Source: an uncultured Oscillospiraceae bacterium
GTDB taxonomy: Bacteria > Bacillota > Clostridia > Oscillospirales > Oscillospiraceae
NCBI GenBank assembly: GCA_934646185.1
Contig: CAKUEH010000002.1
Coordinates: 1-64,000, forward strand
Direction: 5' to 3'
Length of the DNA: 64,000 bases
Shown here: in pieces, positions 41,105 to 49,099 of the stretch
Layout of the letters: each line of letters starts with the position of its first letter
Numbering within the stretch: position 1 is the stretch's first letter
Notes under the pieces: model-generated
Database searches by the model: none
The model's input: only the letters and a program-made list of their open reading frames with translations
What the model was told of the DNA's origin: nothing
Translations under genes and position numbers: made by a program

Positions 41105-41830
41105 TCAGGGAAGCACGCGCTCGGTCAGCCGCGTGCGGTAGCCGTCGAGGGCGCGGACGAAGCCTTCTGCATACTTGCAGCCGGCCTGCATGCCGCGGAA
41201 CTCGGACGTGATGCGGATGGTGTCGTAGAAGCGCTCGGTATCGCCGCCGAGCTGCGCGTAGTTGTCCGCCATCCACTGCTTCTGGCTCTCCATGCAGGAG
41301 AGCATCTTCATTTTCGTGTCATAATAATCGGTGATATCGACATAGTCCGTCGGCACGAAGCCCATGGAATTCGCGGGCTCGAAATACCAGATGGAGGGGA
41401 TGACGTTGTAGGGCGGCTCCTCCGTCTTCAGGTGCGCGATGGGGATCATGACGGCGATATCGTTGATGATCTTGCTGGTCAGCATGTGATCGGGGTTATA
41501 GTCGTGCGGATTGTGCGTAAAGATCACGTCTGCCCTGCAGTGTCGGACGAGATTGATGAATTTCAGCCGGGTCTCCCGGTTGATCTCAAAAAACATCTCA
41601 TCGTCATAGTCCAGGCAGATGTATTCCGCGCCGATGATCGCGGCGGAATTGGCTGCCTCCTGCTTGCGGATGCGGGCGATCTCCTCCATCGTATGATGGG
41701 CGGAGCCGATGTTGCCGTTGGTCGCCGTGGCGATAAAGACCTTGTGGCCCTGCGCGGCGTATTTTGCCAGAGTACCTGCGCACATGGTCTCGACATCGTC
41801 GGGATGTGCGCCAACTGCGAGAATGTTCAT
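41105..41830 (-). CDS. PIG-L family deacetylase
   Basis: 241 residues with the zinc motif GAHPDDVE (residues 7-14) and THNPHDYNPDHM (His/Asp ligands), the pattern of the PIG-L/MshB/LmbE group that removes N-acetyl groups from sugars and inositol glycosides. It should deacylate the imported compound. It lies between permease and aminotransferase genes. Confidence 0.9.
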   Translation of the reverse strand: MNILAVGAHPDDVETMCAGTLAKYAAQGHKVFIATATNGNIGSAHHTMEEIARIRKQEAANSAAIIGAEYICLDYDDEMFFEINRETRLKFINLVRHCRADVIFTHNPHDYNPDHMLTSKIINDIAVMIPIAHLKTEEPPYNVIPSIWYFEPANSMGFVPTDYVDITDYYDTKMKMLSCMESQKQWMADNYAQLGGDTERFYDTIRITSEFRGMQAGCKYAEGFVRALDGYRTRLTERVLP

Positions 41831-41857
41831 ACGATCGATTCCTTTCTGTCAGATCTG

Positions 41858-42814
41858 TCAGACTTTTTCGTGTCTTCTTTCCATATATTTGTCGCTCACA
41901 ATGACCACCAGAAGAATGAGGCCCTTGACGAACGGCTGCAGCGGGGCGGGGATGGAGAACATGGTCATTGCGTTGTAAATGATCTTGAGCAGCACCACGC
42001 CGCCGACTGTTTTCAGTGCGCCGCCCCGGCCGCCGGCCATGGACGTGCCGCCCACGATGACCATCGGGATGACCTCCATCGGCCCCTGCAGCGCAAGGTT
42101 GCCGGAGGCGGAGAACTGCCGCGTCATCATCACGACGCCGCCGATGGCCGCAAACAGGCCCTGGAAGATGTACGCGCTCCAGATATAGCTGCGCGCCTTG
42201 ATGCCGAGGTTATCCGCGACGGAGATGTTGCCGCCAACCAGGAACAGGTTGCGGCCGAACTGCGTGTTGCGCAGAAACAGCTCCGTCAGCACCGCCAGCA
42301 GCAGGAAGAAGAAAAAGACGATCGGGAAAATGTTGAACAGCTTGATATTGTTGATCGCCTGCAGCACCGGGTGCGGCACGGAGACCGGGGTCTGGTTCGT
42401 GATGGTCAGGGCGATGCCCTTGTACGCCAGCTGCATCGTCATGGAGACGATGAAAGGGGAGAGGCGAAACGTGGCGACGAAGAAGCCCGTCACCGCGCCG
42501 CAGGCGCAGCCGACCGCGATGGCCGCGAGCAGCGCCAGCAGGAAATTCATCTGTGCCTGCAGCATCATCATGAAGATACAGGCCGAAAGCGCGATGACCG
42601 AGCCGAATGAGATATCGAGCTGACCGACCAGCAGGATAAACGTGAAGCCCAGCGCCACGATGCCGTAGCCGGAGATGGAATCCGCGATGGTGAAGATATT
42701 GTACGGGGTGAAGAAGTTTTTGTTGACCAGCGACATGATCACGAAGATCAGCACCGCCAGGAGCGGGATGCGGTAATCCTTGAATGCTTTCTTTGCCAGC
42801 GTCATATCGCTCAC
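41858..42814 (-). CDS. Sugar ABC transporter permease (RbsC family), second copy
   Basis: 318 residues, a RbsC-like polytopic permease with the family motifs GFTFILLVGQLDISFGSVIAL and AAIGGVVMMTRQ. Its start overlaps the other permease gene by 4 bases, so the transporter core is probably a heterodimer of the two. Confidence 0.9.
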   Translation of the reverse strand: MSDMTLAKKAFKDYRIPLLAVLIFVIMSLVNKNFFTPYNIFTIADSISGYGIVALGFTFILLVGQLDISFGSVIALSACIFMMMLQAQMNFLLALLAAIAVGCACGAVTGFFVATFRLSPFIVSMTMQLAYKGIALTITNQTPVSVPHPVLQAINNIKLFNIFPIVFFFFLLLAVLTELFLRNTQFGRNLFLVGGNISVADNLGIKARSYIWSAYIFQGLFAAIGGVVMMTRQFSASGNLALQGPMEVIPMVIVGGTSMAGGRGGALKTVGGVVLLKIIYNAMTMFSIPAPLQPFVKGLILLVVIVSDKYMERRHEKV

Positions 42815-43794
42815 CTCTTTTTCAGATTATCCAGGTTGATCGCCAGCAGCAGGATCGCGCCCTGCACGATGTACTGCACCGCCGTGCTCAGACCGAACAG
42901 CTGCAGAATGTTGGAGATCAGGCCGAACGTCACCGTACCGATGAACACCTGCACCATGCCGCCGTGGCCGCCGTAGAGGGCGTTGCCGCCGATGATGGAG
43001 CAGACCGCGCCGTTGAAGTCGCCGCCGACGCCCGCGCCGTCCGACGCGCTGGTGAAGCGGGCGGCGTAGATGACCGCCGCGATGCCGCAGCAGAAGCCCG
43101 CCACGGTATAGGCGATGACCTTGACGCGGTTGACGTTGATACCGGCAAGGAAGGCCGATTTTTTGTTCGCGCCCGTCAGCAGCATCTGCCGGCCGAAGGT
43201 CGTCTTTTTGATGACGATCTGCAAGATCACCATGACCGCGATCCAGATCAGCGTACAGATCGGGAAGCCCAGCAGATTTCCCTGACCCAGCTGCTTGAAC
43301 CAGTCGATCTCCGCCGGCAGGTCGATGCGGATGATCTCGCTGCCCGCGCAGTACCATTTGGCAAGCGCCTGCGCCATCATGCCGGTCGCGAGCGTGATCA
43401 TGAAGCCCTCGCCGGAGCCGCCGCGCGTGAGCTTCATCAGAAGTCCGTTGATGAGGCCCAGCACCAGACCCGCCGCCAGCGCGATCACGATGCCGACCGC
43501 GCCGCTGCCCGTGGATTTTTCAAAGCCGATGCACAAGACTGCGCTCAGCGCCATGACATGGCCGATGGAAAGATCGAAGCCGCCGACGAGCAGCGTCATC
43601 GTACAGGCCACGGCCAGCATGCCGTTGACCGTGATGCGGCGCAGGACGTTCAGAATGTTGTCCATGCTGAAGAAATTGTCTGAGGTCAGCGCGCCGACGA
43701 TGATCAGCGCGAACATCAGCAGTAAATTGGTATTGTTCCGGATCCAGTCGCCCGCAGAGGCGCCGTCCAGCCGTTTTTCAACCGTTTGATTCAT
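42811..43794 (-). CDS. Sugar ABC transporter permease (RbsC family), first copy
   Basis: 327 residues starting MNQTVEKRLDGASAGDW, with permease motifs TMTLLVGGFDLSIGHVMALS and TGANKKSAFLAGINVNRVKV. A strong GGGAGGAG precedes the ATG at 43794. Longer upstream frames overlap the ATPase gene and are shadows. It is translationally coupled to the second permease. Confidence 0.9.
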   Translation of the reverse strand: MNQTVEKRLDGASAGDWIRNNTNLLLMFALIIVGALTSDNFFSMDNILNVLRRITVNGMLAVACTMTLLVGGFDLSIGHVMALSAVLCIGFEKSTGSGAVGIVIALAAGLVLGLINGLLMKLTRGGSGEGFMITLATGMMAQALAKWYCAGSEIIRIDLPAEIDWFKQLGQGNLLGFPICTLIWIAVMVILQIVIKKTTFGRQMLLTGANKKSAFLAGINVNRVKVIAYTVAGFCCGIAAVIYAARFTSASDGAGVGGDFNGAVCSIIGGNALYGGHGGMVQVFIGTVTFGLISNILQLFGLSTAVQYIVQGAILLLAINLDNLKKR

Positions 43795-43808
43795 ACGCTC
43801 TCCTCCCG

Positions 43809-45287
43809 TCAAAGCGCATAGCGCATGACTTCCACGGCATTGATCTCGTCTCCCGTCAGCTCGGCGACGATGGCGTCGTCCTTGACGACGAGCACCCGGT
43901 CGCTCATGCCGAGCACCTCTGGCAGCTCGGAGGAGATGAGGATGACGGCCTTGCCCTGGGCGGCCAGCTCGTTGATGATGCCGTAGATCTCCCACTTCGC
44001 GCCGACGTCGATGCCGCGCGTCGGCTCATCCATGATGAGGATCTCCGGGTCTGCGTTCAGCCACTTGCCGATGACGACCTTCTGCTGGTTGCCGCCGGAC
44101 AGATTGCCGACCTTCTGGTTGCGCGAGGGCGTCTTGACGTTGATCAGCTGAATGTACTGATCCGCGATCCCGTTTTCCACCTTCGCGCTCGTGAGCAGCC
44201 CCTTCCGCAGCTTCGGAAGATTCGCCATGCTCATGTTGGTCTTGATGGTAAAGTCGAGCGTCAGACCCTCGACCTTGCGATCCTCGGTCAAAAAGGCGAT
44301 GCCGTGCTTCTTTGCCGCGGCGGGCGTCGTGATGCGCACCTTCTGGCCGTGGACATACACGTCGCAGGACGTGATATAGTCGACGCCGAACAGGCCGCGC
44401 ATAATTTCCGTCCGCCCTGCGCCGACCAGACCCGCGATGCCGAGCACCTCGCCCCGGTGCAGCGAGAACGATACGTTCTGCTTCCGGTCCTTGCGGCAGA
44501 GGTTCTCCACGCGCAGGATCTCTTCGCCGGGCACGGTGTCGCGCGGGGGATACGCGCTGCTGACCTCGCGGCCGACCATCATTTCCACGATCCGGTCGGG
44601 CGAGACCTCGTTGACGTTGACCGTCCCGATGATCCGGCCGTCGCGCATGACGGTGGCCGTCTCGCAGATCTCGAAAATTTCCTCCATCCGGTGGGAGATA
44701 TAAATAACCGCAATGCCCCGTTTTTTCAGGTCGCGGATGATGTCAAACAAAGCGTTCAGTTCTTTTTTGGTCAGAGTGGCCGAGGGCTCGTCCATCAGGA
44801 TGATCCGGCAGTCGCGGCTGAGCGCCTTGGCGATCTCCACCATCTGCTTGCCGGCCACGGTCAGAGACCCGACCTCGGTCCTGGGATCCGCATCAAAGCC
44901 GATGCGGTCGAGCAGCTCCTTCGCCTTCCGGTTGAGCTCCTTCCAGTTGACCCGCTTGAGTCCTTTGGAGAGCCGTCCGGCAAAAATGTTTTCCGCGATG
45001 GAAAGCTGATCCACCAGATTGAGCTCCTGGAAAATGATGCTGATGCCGTTGGCGGCTGCGACCAGCGGATCGGTGATATCGACTTCCTTCCCGTCGATGA
45101 GGATCTGTCCTTCGTCTTTCTTATAGTTGCCGTTGAGGATCTTCATGAGCGTCGACTTACCCGCGCCGTTCTCCCCGACCAGAGCCCGCACCTCGCCTTC
45201 GGCGACGGAGAAGCCCACGTCGTCGAGCGCCTTGACGCCCGGGAACGACTTGCTGATATGACGCATTTCAAAAAAAGCATTGTTCAC
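43809..45287 (-). CDS. Sugar ABC transporter ATP-binding protein (RbsA family)
   Basis: 492 residues with two ABC domains: the first has intact Walker A GENGAGKSTLMKIL. The second has a degenerate loop GLVGAGRTEIMRGLFG but an intact signature LSGGNQQKVVIGKWL and DEPTRGIDVG. This asymmetry is typical for RbsA/MglA. It energises the RbsC-type permeases encoded next. Confidence 0.94.
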   Translation of the reverse strand: MNNAFFEMRHISKSFPGVKALDDVGFSVAEGEVRALVGENGAGKSTLMKILNGNYKKDEGQILIDGKEVDITDPLVAAANGISIIFQELNLVDQLSIAENIFAGRLSKGLKRVNWKELNRKAKELLDRIGFDADPRTEVGSLTVAGKQMVEIAKALSRDCRIILMDEPSATLTKKELNALFDIIRDLKKRGIAVIYISHRMEEIFEICETATVMRDGRIIGTVNVNEVSPDRIVEMMVGREVSSAYPPRDTVPGEEILRVENLCRKDRKQNVSFSLHRGEVLGIAGLVGAGRTEIMRGLFGVDYITSCDVYVHGQKVRITTPAAAKKHGIAFLTEDRKVEGLTLDFTIKTNMSMANLPKLRKGLLTSAKVENGIADQYIQLINVKTPSRNQKVGNLSGGNQQKVVIGKWLNADPEILIMDEPTRGIDVGAKWEIYGIINELAAQGKAVILISSELPEVLGMSDRVLVVKDDAIVAELTGDEINAVEVMRYAL

Positions 45288-45306
45288 TGCGTTGTCTCCT
45301 TTTTTA

Positions 45307-45337
45307 CAGCAGCCGGGTGTTGTCCACCCGGCTGCTG
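45307..45337 (-). terminator. Intercistronic hairpin after the binding-protein gene
   Basis: CAGCAGCCGGGTG/CACCCGGCTGCTG is a perfect 13-bp stem. On the minus strand TAAAAAAGG follows, so there is no terminating T-run. It probably stabilises the abundant binding-protein message. Confidence 0.6.
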
Positions 45338-45378
45338 CTGCATCTGAATGACGTTCGAATCCGAAAGGAAACTGCGGC

Positions 45379-46383
45379 TTAGTCGTGCGCTGCAGTGTCG
45401 GCGTTTTCGGCGGTGACGAGCTCCATGCCCAGCCACTGGACGCGGTCGACGGTCTCGCCGTCGCTGACGGACTTGATGATATTCATAGCGTCACGGGCAA
45501 AGAAGCCGGCGGGGTAGGTGATGGTGAACGCGAACTTGCCTTCCTTCAGATAGGGGATGGACCACTCATAGAAGCCCTGGGAAGCAATGATGATCTGATC
45601 CTGCTTGCCGGCGGCCTCGATGGCGTTCCAGACGCCCTTGGACATGCCGTCGTCCTGGACGAGGAATGCCTTCAGATCGGGGTTGGCGGTGATGATGTCT
45701 TCCGCGGCAGCCTGTGCCTTCTGGGTATCCCAGTCGCAGTACTGCGTGGCGACGATCTCGATGTCGGGGTACTTGGCCAGCTCTTCTTCGAAGCCGGCGG
45801 TACGCTGCTGGGCGTTGTCAGCGCCGGTCAGACCGGCAATGATGGCGACCTTGCCGGACTCGCCGCCGATCTTGACATATTCGGCGGCTTCCATGATGCC
45901 GGATTCCTTCTGGCCGAACAGGACCTTATAGATCTTGTCGCTGATGCCGAGCTCATCGGCAAAGCCATAGTGGTCGACGACGATGATGCCGTTGTCGGCA
46001 GCCTGACCGACGACGGGCGCCAGAGCGGCGTTGTCAACGGCCTGAATGGTCATGGCGTTGAAGCCCTGCGCGATGATGGAGTTGACTTGGTCGATCTGGG
46101 TGGAAGCGTCCTGCTTGGAATCGAAGATCTCGTAGGTCCAGCCCCACTCGTCGCACTTTTCCTTGATGACGGCCTCGTACAGCTTGTTCCACTCGTTGTA
46201 CTCGGCAAGGGAGATGGCGACCTTGAAGCCCTCTGCCGGAGCAGCGGTCTCGGTGGTCTCGGCGGGCGCGGTGGTCTCAGCGGGCGCGGTGGTTTCGGAC
46301 TGAGCCGGCTCCGTCTTCGCAGCACAGGCCGCGAGGGCGAGAACCATGATCATGGCGAGAAGCAATGCGATGATTTTTTTCAT
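45379..46383 (-). CDS. Sugar ABC transporter substrate-binding lipoprotein (RbsB-like)
   Basis: 334 residues: lipoprotein signal (MVLALAACAAK), a Thr/Ala/Pro/Glu linker with repeated ETTAPAETTAPAE, and a periplasmic-binding type I domain (FKVAISLAEYNEWNKLYEAV, GLTGADNAQQRTAGFEEEL). It captures a carbohydrate-like ligand. The ATG at 46383 starts the signal peptide. It heads the nine-gene operon, behind the promoter at 46504-46532. Confidence 0.92.
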   Translation of the reverse strand: MKKIIALLLAMIMVLALAACAAKTEPAQSETTAPAETTAPAETTETAAPAEGFKVAISLAEYNEWNKLYEAVIKEKCDEWGWTYEIFDSKQDASTQIDQVNSIIAQGFNAMTIQAVDNAALAPVVGQAADNGIIVVDHYGFADELGISDKIYKVLFGQKESGIMEAAEYVKIGGESGKVAIIAGLTGADNAQQRTAGFEEELAKYPDIEIVATQYCDWDTQKAQAAAEDIITANPDLKAFLVQDDGMSKGVWNAIEAAGKQDQIIIASQGFYEWSIPYLKEGKFAFTITYPAGFFARDAMNIIKSVSDGETVDRVQWLGMELVTAENADTAAHD

Positions 46384-46455
46384 TGTAGAGTCCCTCCGTA
46401 ATAATATATGTTGAAGGCGTTTCCGCCCAGCAACCGGGAATATGGGGCATTGCAA

Positions 46456-46474
46456 TAACTAAAATATTTAGTTA
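46456..46474. promoter_or_regulatory. Candidate operator O1 for the 614-aa regulator
   Basis: TAACTAAAATATTTAGTTA is an almost perfect palindrome located downstream of the minus-strand -10 box (46504), a repressing position. Related sites are at 46637 and 46704. Confidence 0.55.
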
Positions 46475-46503
46475 AATCATTTCTTTCAGTTGATTTCGTT
46501 TAG

Positions 46504-46532
46504 ATTTTAGCACACTTTACTTCGCTTGGCAA
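46504..46532 (-). promoter_or_regulatory. Sigma-A promoter of the catabolic operon
   Basis: TTGCCA (46532-46527) and TAAAAT (46509-46504) on the minus strand have a 17-base spacer and TGC before the -10 box. The gap 46384-46795 consists of divergent promoters and operators and is AT-rich compared with its surroundings. Confidence 0.7.
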
Positions 46533-46634
46533 TATTACATCCTACAAAATCCGCTTCAAATTTTTGTGTAACATTCTAAAAAATTCGTTTTTCTTTTGAT
46601 TTTTTGTAAATCGCGTCCATTTTAATGCAATAAA

Positions 46635-46650
46635 AGCTAAAATTTTAGTT
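46635..46650. promoter_or_regulatory. Candidate operator O2
   Basis: AGCTAAAATTTTAGTT contains a perfect 12-bp palindrome CTAAAATTTTAG. It matches O1 in core and lies midway between the divergent promoters. Confidence 0.55.
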
Positions 46651-46703
46651 AGAACGACTTACCCACGGGCTTTGATAAAGAAACTGACGATTCTATGTAA
46701 TTA

Positions 46704-46717
46704 CTAAAACTTTTAAA
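46704..46717. promoter_or_regulatory. Candidate operator O3
   Basis: CTAAAACTTTTAAA is a degenerate copy of the O1/O2 core, ending 6 bases before the -35 box of the regulator promoter at 46724. It could allow autoregulation. Confidence 0.4.
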
Positions 46718-46723
46718 TACCGC

Positions 46724-46752
46724 TTGCATTCCGCCGTCCGTTCCAGTATAAT
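46724..46752 (+). promoter_or_regulatory. Sigma-A promoter of the 614-aa regulator gene
   Basis: TTGCAT (46724-46729), a 17-base spacer and a perfect TATAAT (46747-46752). AAGGAG precedes the ATG at 46796. Confidence 0.75.
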
Positions 46753-46795
46753 GCAGATATACATCCGTGCAGTGTGCGCACAGAAGGAGTTTTTT

Positions 46796-48640
46796 ATGGG
46801 AAAGGTCACAAATAAGGACATTGCCGAGCGCGCCGGCGTTTCTGCCGCAGCCGTTTCGCTGGCCATCCACGGCCGAAAGGGCATCTCCGAAGCGACGCGC
46901 GCCCACATTCTCAAGATCGTGCAGGAGATGCACTACGCCCCGCCCTCCCGGGTCTGCACCGATTCGCGCACCGTCGTGCTCATCCCCGGCGCCGGGCTGC
47001 GGATGCCGCCGCCCGCGCTGCTGCAGGGCATTGCGGACTTCGCCGCGCAGCAGCACGCGCAGCTGCACATCCTCACGCTGCCGCAGCTCATGGAGGATTT
47101 TCCCGCCAAGCTCACCGGCTGCATGCTGCTCGTCACGTTCGACGAGCTCGACCGCAGCAAGCTCGATCTGATCGCCTCCGCCTCGCCGGATATTCTGGTG
47201 CTGGACGGGAATTTCAGCCGCAAGCCGTTTTTCAACGTCCGCTGGGACTATGCCGCCGCGGCCTACCGTCTGGTCTGCTGGCTGACGCAGCTGGGCCACC
47301 GCAGCTTTGTCTATATCAATGAGGACTTTTCCCCCGATAAGAACCTGATCATCTTCAGCGGCTTCCAGCGGCAGATCCTGCAGATGCACCTGCCGCTCGA
47401 TCCGGTGCAGATCGTCATGGACGCGGGCAGCGACCCGCACGTCTGGTCGCACCTGCCCGAGATCGTGAGGAAAAACAATATTTCCGCCATCTTCTGCACC
47501 TCCGACCGCACTGCCGTCCGGGCCGCGGCCCATCTGCTGCAGGCCGGCCTGCGCATTCCGGACGATATCTCCATCGCCGCCCTGAGCGTCGACACGCCGC
47601 CGGAGCATCCGGTCTACCAGTTCACCCGCGTCGGCTTCCGGTCCGATATGCTCTCCGGCAGCCTGCAGTCGCTTCTGAGCGCGCCCGCCGACCGGCGGGA
47701 GCTGCTCGTCCCCATCACCGACATCGTCCCCGGCAATACCACCGCCGCGCCCAAATACGATCCCTCCGTCAAGCGTCTGGCGCTTGCGCTCATCCTGAAG
47801 GATCACCCGACCTACCGCGTCGTGCGCGCGGGCTTCCTCAATACCGTCCAGCACCTGGGCTATCAGGCCGAGGTCGTCGGCATCTCCGATACGGACGAGG
47901 CTGCCTTCCGCAGCGTCTGCCTGAGCCTGCTCGACCAGAACGTCGACGGCGTCGTCATGTGGCTGCCGCAGCCGGATATCATCCGCAGGCTTTCCGCCGC
48001 CGGTATCCAGGTCGTCTGCCCGCACAGCCTCTGCAAAAACGGCGAGGCCTACGGCCTGCGCGCCAACATCGCCGCCGCGCCGGAGCAGATCGCGCGCGAC
48101 GTCGTCGCGTTCCTTGCGGAAAAGCTGGCTGGGCGGCGCGGCGTCATCGCCGTCTCCCAGTCGTCAGACAACGAGCAGGAGGACGCCGTCACGCGCGAGG
48201 TCATCCGCCTCGCGAAGACGAGCCTGCCGAATGTCGCCATCAACGCCGACCTGCGCTTTACCGAGCATATGGAAAAGAACAAGCAGCTCGTCATGGACTA
48301 TATGAAAAAAACGCCGGATCTGCTCGGCGCATACACGACGGCCGGCGCGGCCTGCGCCTGCTGGGCCGCGGCCAGACGGGCGCTCGGCAGGGAAGACATG
48401 CTCATCGTCGGCACCGACTATACCGACGAAACACTCGATCTGCTCGAAAGCGGCGAAGTACAGGCCTTCGTGGCCCAGCCCCTGTACGAGGAGGCGCAGA
48501 CGAGCGTGATCGCGCTCGACACCCTCCTGCGCGGCAACAGCTACCCGTTCTTCACCTCGCTCGACGCCCCGCTCGTCACCCGCGCCAACATGGACCGCTA
48601 CCGCAAGCTCTTGCAGGACGTCAACAACTGGTACGCATAA
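46796..48640 (+). CDS. LacI-type regulator with two tandem periplasmic-binding-like domains
   Basis: 614 residues, nearly twice the usual LacI length. An N-terminal helix-turn-helix (NKDIAERAGVSAAAVSLAIH) is followed by a first effector domain (about 60-325) and a second type I binding-protein-like domain (about 330-605), starting near KRLALALILKDHPTYRVVRA and ending FVAQPLYEEAQTSVIALDTL. The second domain resembles RbsB-type sugar-binding proteins. It faces the ABC/catabolic operon and has near-palindromic sites in the shared gap. It probably represses that operon and senses one or two ligands. Confidence 0.85.
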   Translation: MGKVTNKDIAERAGVSAAAVSLAIHGRKGISEATRAHILKIVQEMHYAPPSRVCTDSRTVVLIPGAGLRMPPPALLQGIADFAAQQHAQLHILTLPQLMEDFPAKLTGCMLLVTFDELDRSKLDLIASASPDILVLDGNFSRKPFFNVRWDYAAAAYRLVCWLTQLGHRSFVYINEDFSPDKNLIIFSGFQRQILQMHLPLDPVQIVMDAGSDPHVWSHLPEIVRKNNISAIFCTSDRTAVRAAAHLLQAGLRIPDDISIAALSVDTPPEHPVYQFTRVGFRSDMLSGSLQSLLSAPADRRELLVPITDIVPGNTTAAPKYDPSVKRLALALILKDHPTYRVVRAGFLNTVQHLGYQAEVVGISDTDEAAFRSVCLSLLDQNVDGVVMWLPQPDIIRRLSAAGIQVVCPHSLCKNGEAYGLRANIAAAPEQIARDVVAFLAEKLAGRRGVIAVSQSSDNEQEDAVTREVIRLAKTSLPNVAINADLRFTEHMEKNKQLVMDYMKKTPDLLGAYTTAGAACACWAAARRALGREDMLIVGTDYTDETLDLLESGEVQAFVAQPLYEEAQTSVIALDTLLRGNSYPFFTSLDAPLVTRANMDRYRKLLQDVNNWYA

Positions 48641-48641
48641 A

Positions 48642-48912
48642 AGCCCCAAGGCTCCCCTTTCAGGGGAGCTGTCAGCGAAGCTGACTGAGAGGTTGCAGCA
48701 GGCAGCGGCAAAAAACAGAAGCCCAATGCGAATCCGCATGTACCAAAGCCTCCCCTTGCCGCGCCCCGCGCGGTAAGGGGAGGTGGCATTTGCGAAGCAA
48801 ATGACGGAGGGGATTTGCTGCAAATTTCAGCGTGCTCTGAAATTTGTGACGTTCGAATCCCCTCAGGCCCTTCGGGCCAGCTCCCCTTGAGCCCAAGGGG
48901 AGCCTTGGGTGC
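48642..48912. repeat. Three family A repeats in tandem
   Basis: 48642-48701 is a short unit (GGCTCCCCTT/AGGGGAGC, then TCAGCGAAGCTGA, tail GAGAGGTT). 48745-48815 is the long subtype (CCTCCCCTTGCC/GGTAAGGGGAGG with ATTTGCGAAGCAAAT). 48853-48912 is a reverse short unit. The gap 48641-49099 holds only these and the promoter and leader of the next gene. Confidence 0.8.
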
Positions 48913-48986
48913 GTGCGGATTCGCCGGAAATTTCGAAATATTATAAAATTTCCGTAGCATCCACTTAAAAAATCCCCGCTCTCCTC

Positions 48987-49015
48987 TTGAAAAGCCTGAC
49001 TATATGTGGTAAAAT
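48987..49015 (+). promoter_or_regulatory. Sigma-A promoter of the S-layer-homology protein gene
   Basis: TTGAAA (48987-48992), a 17-base spacer and TAAAAT (49010-49015), preceded by TGG. Confidence 0.7.
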
Positions 49016-49029
49016 TTCAATGAATTTCG

Positions 49030-49072
49030 AACAGGAGATATCTCCTGTTTCTGTTTCCCGTCAGGAAACAGA
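49030..49072 (+). promoter_or_regulatory. Leader with two consecutive hairpins
   Basis: A perfect 20-base palindrome starting AACAGGAGAT (49030-49049) is followed by TCTGTTTCC/GGAAACAGA (49050-49072). The real ribosome-binding site, GGGAGG, follows 15 bases later. The hairpins could stabilise the message or regulate translation. Confidence 0.5.
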
Positions 49073-49099
49073 ATAATCATTGACCGGGAGGAAAAAATC

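Noticed and set aside
43795..43995. Longer N-terminal extension of the first RbsC-type permease
   Set aside because: It is an Arg/Gly/His-rich shadow of the ATPase C-terminus. The ATG at 43794 has an excellent ribosome-binding site.
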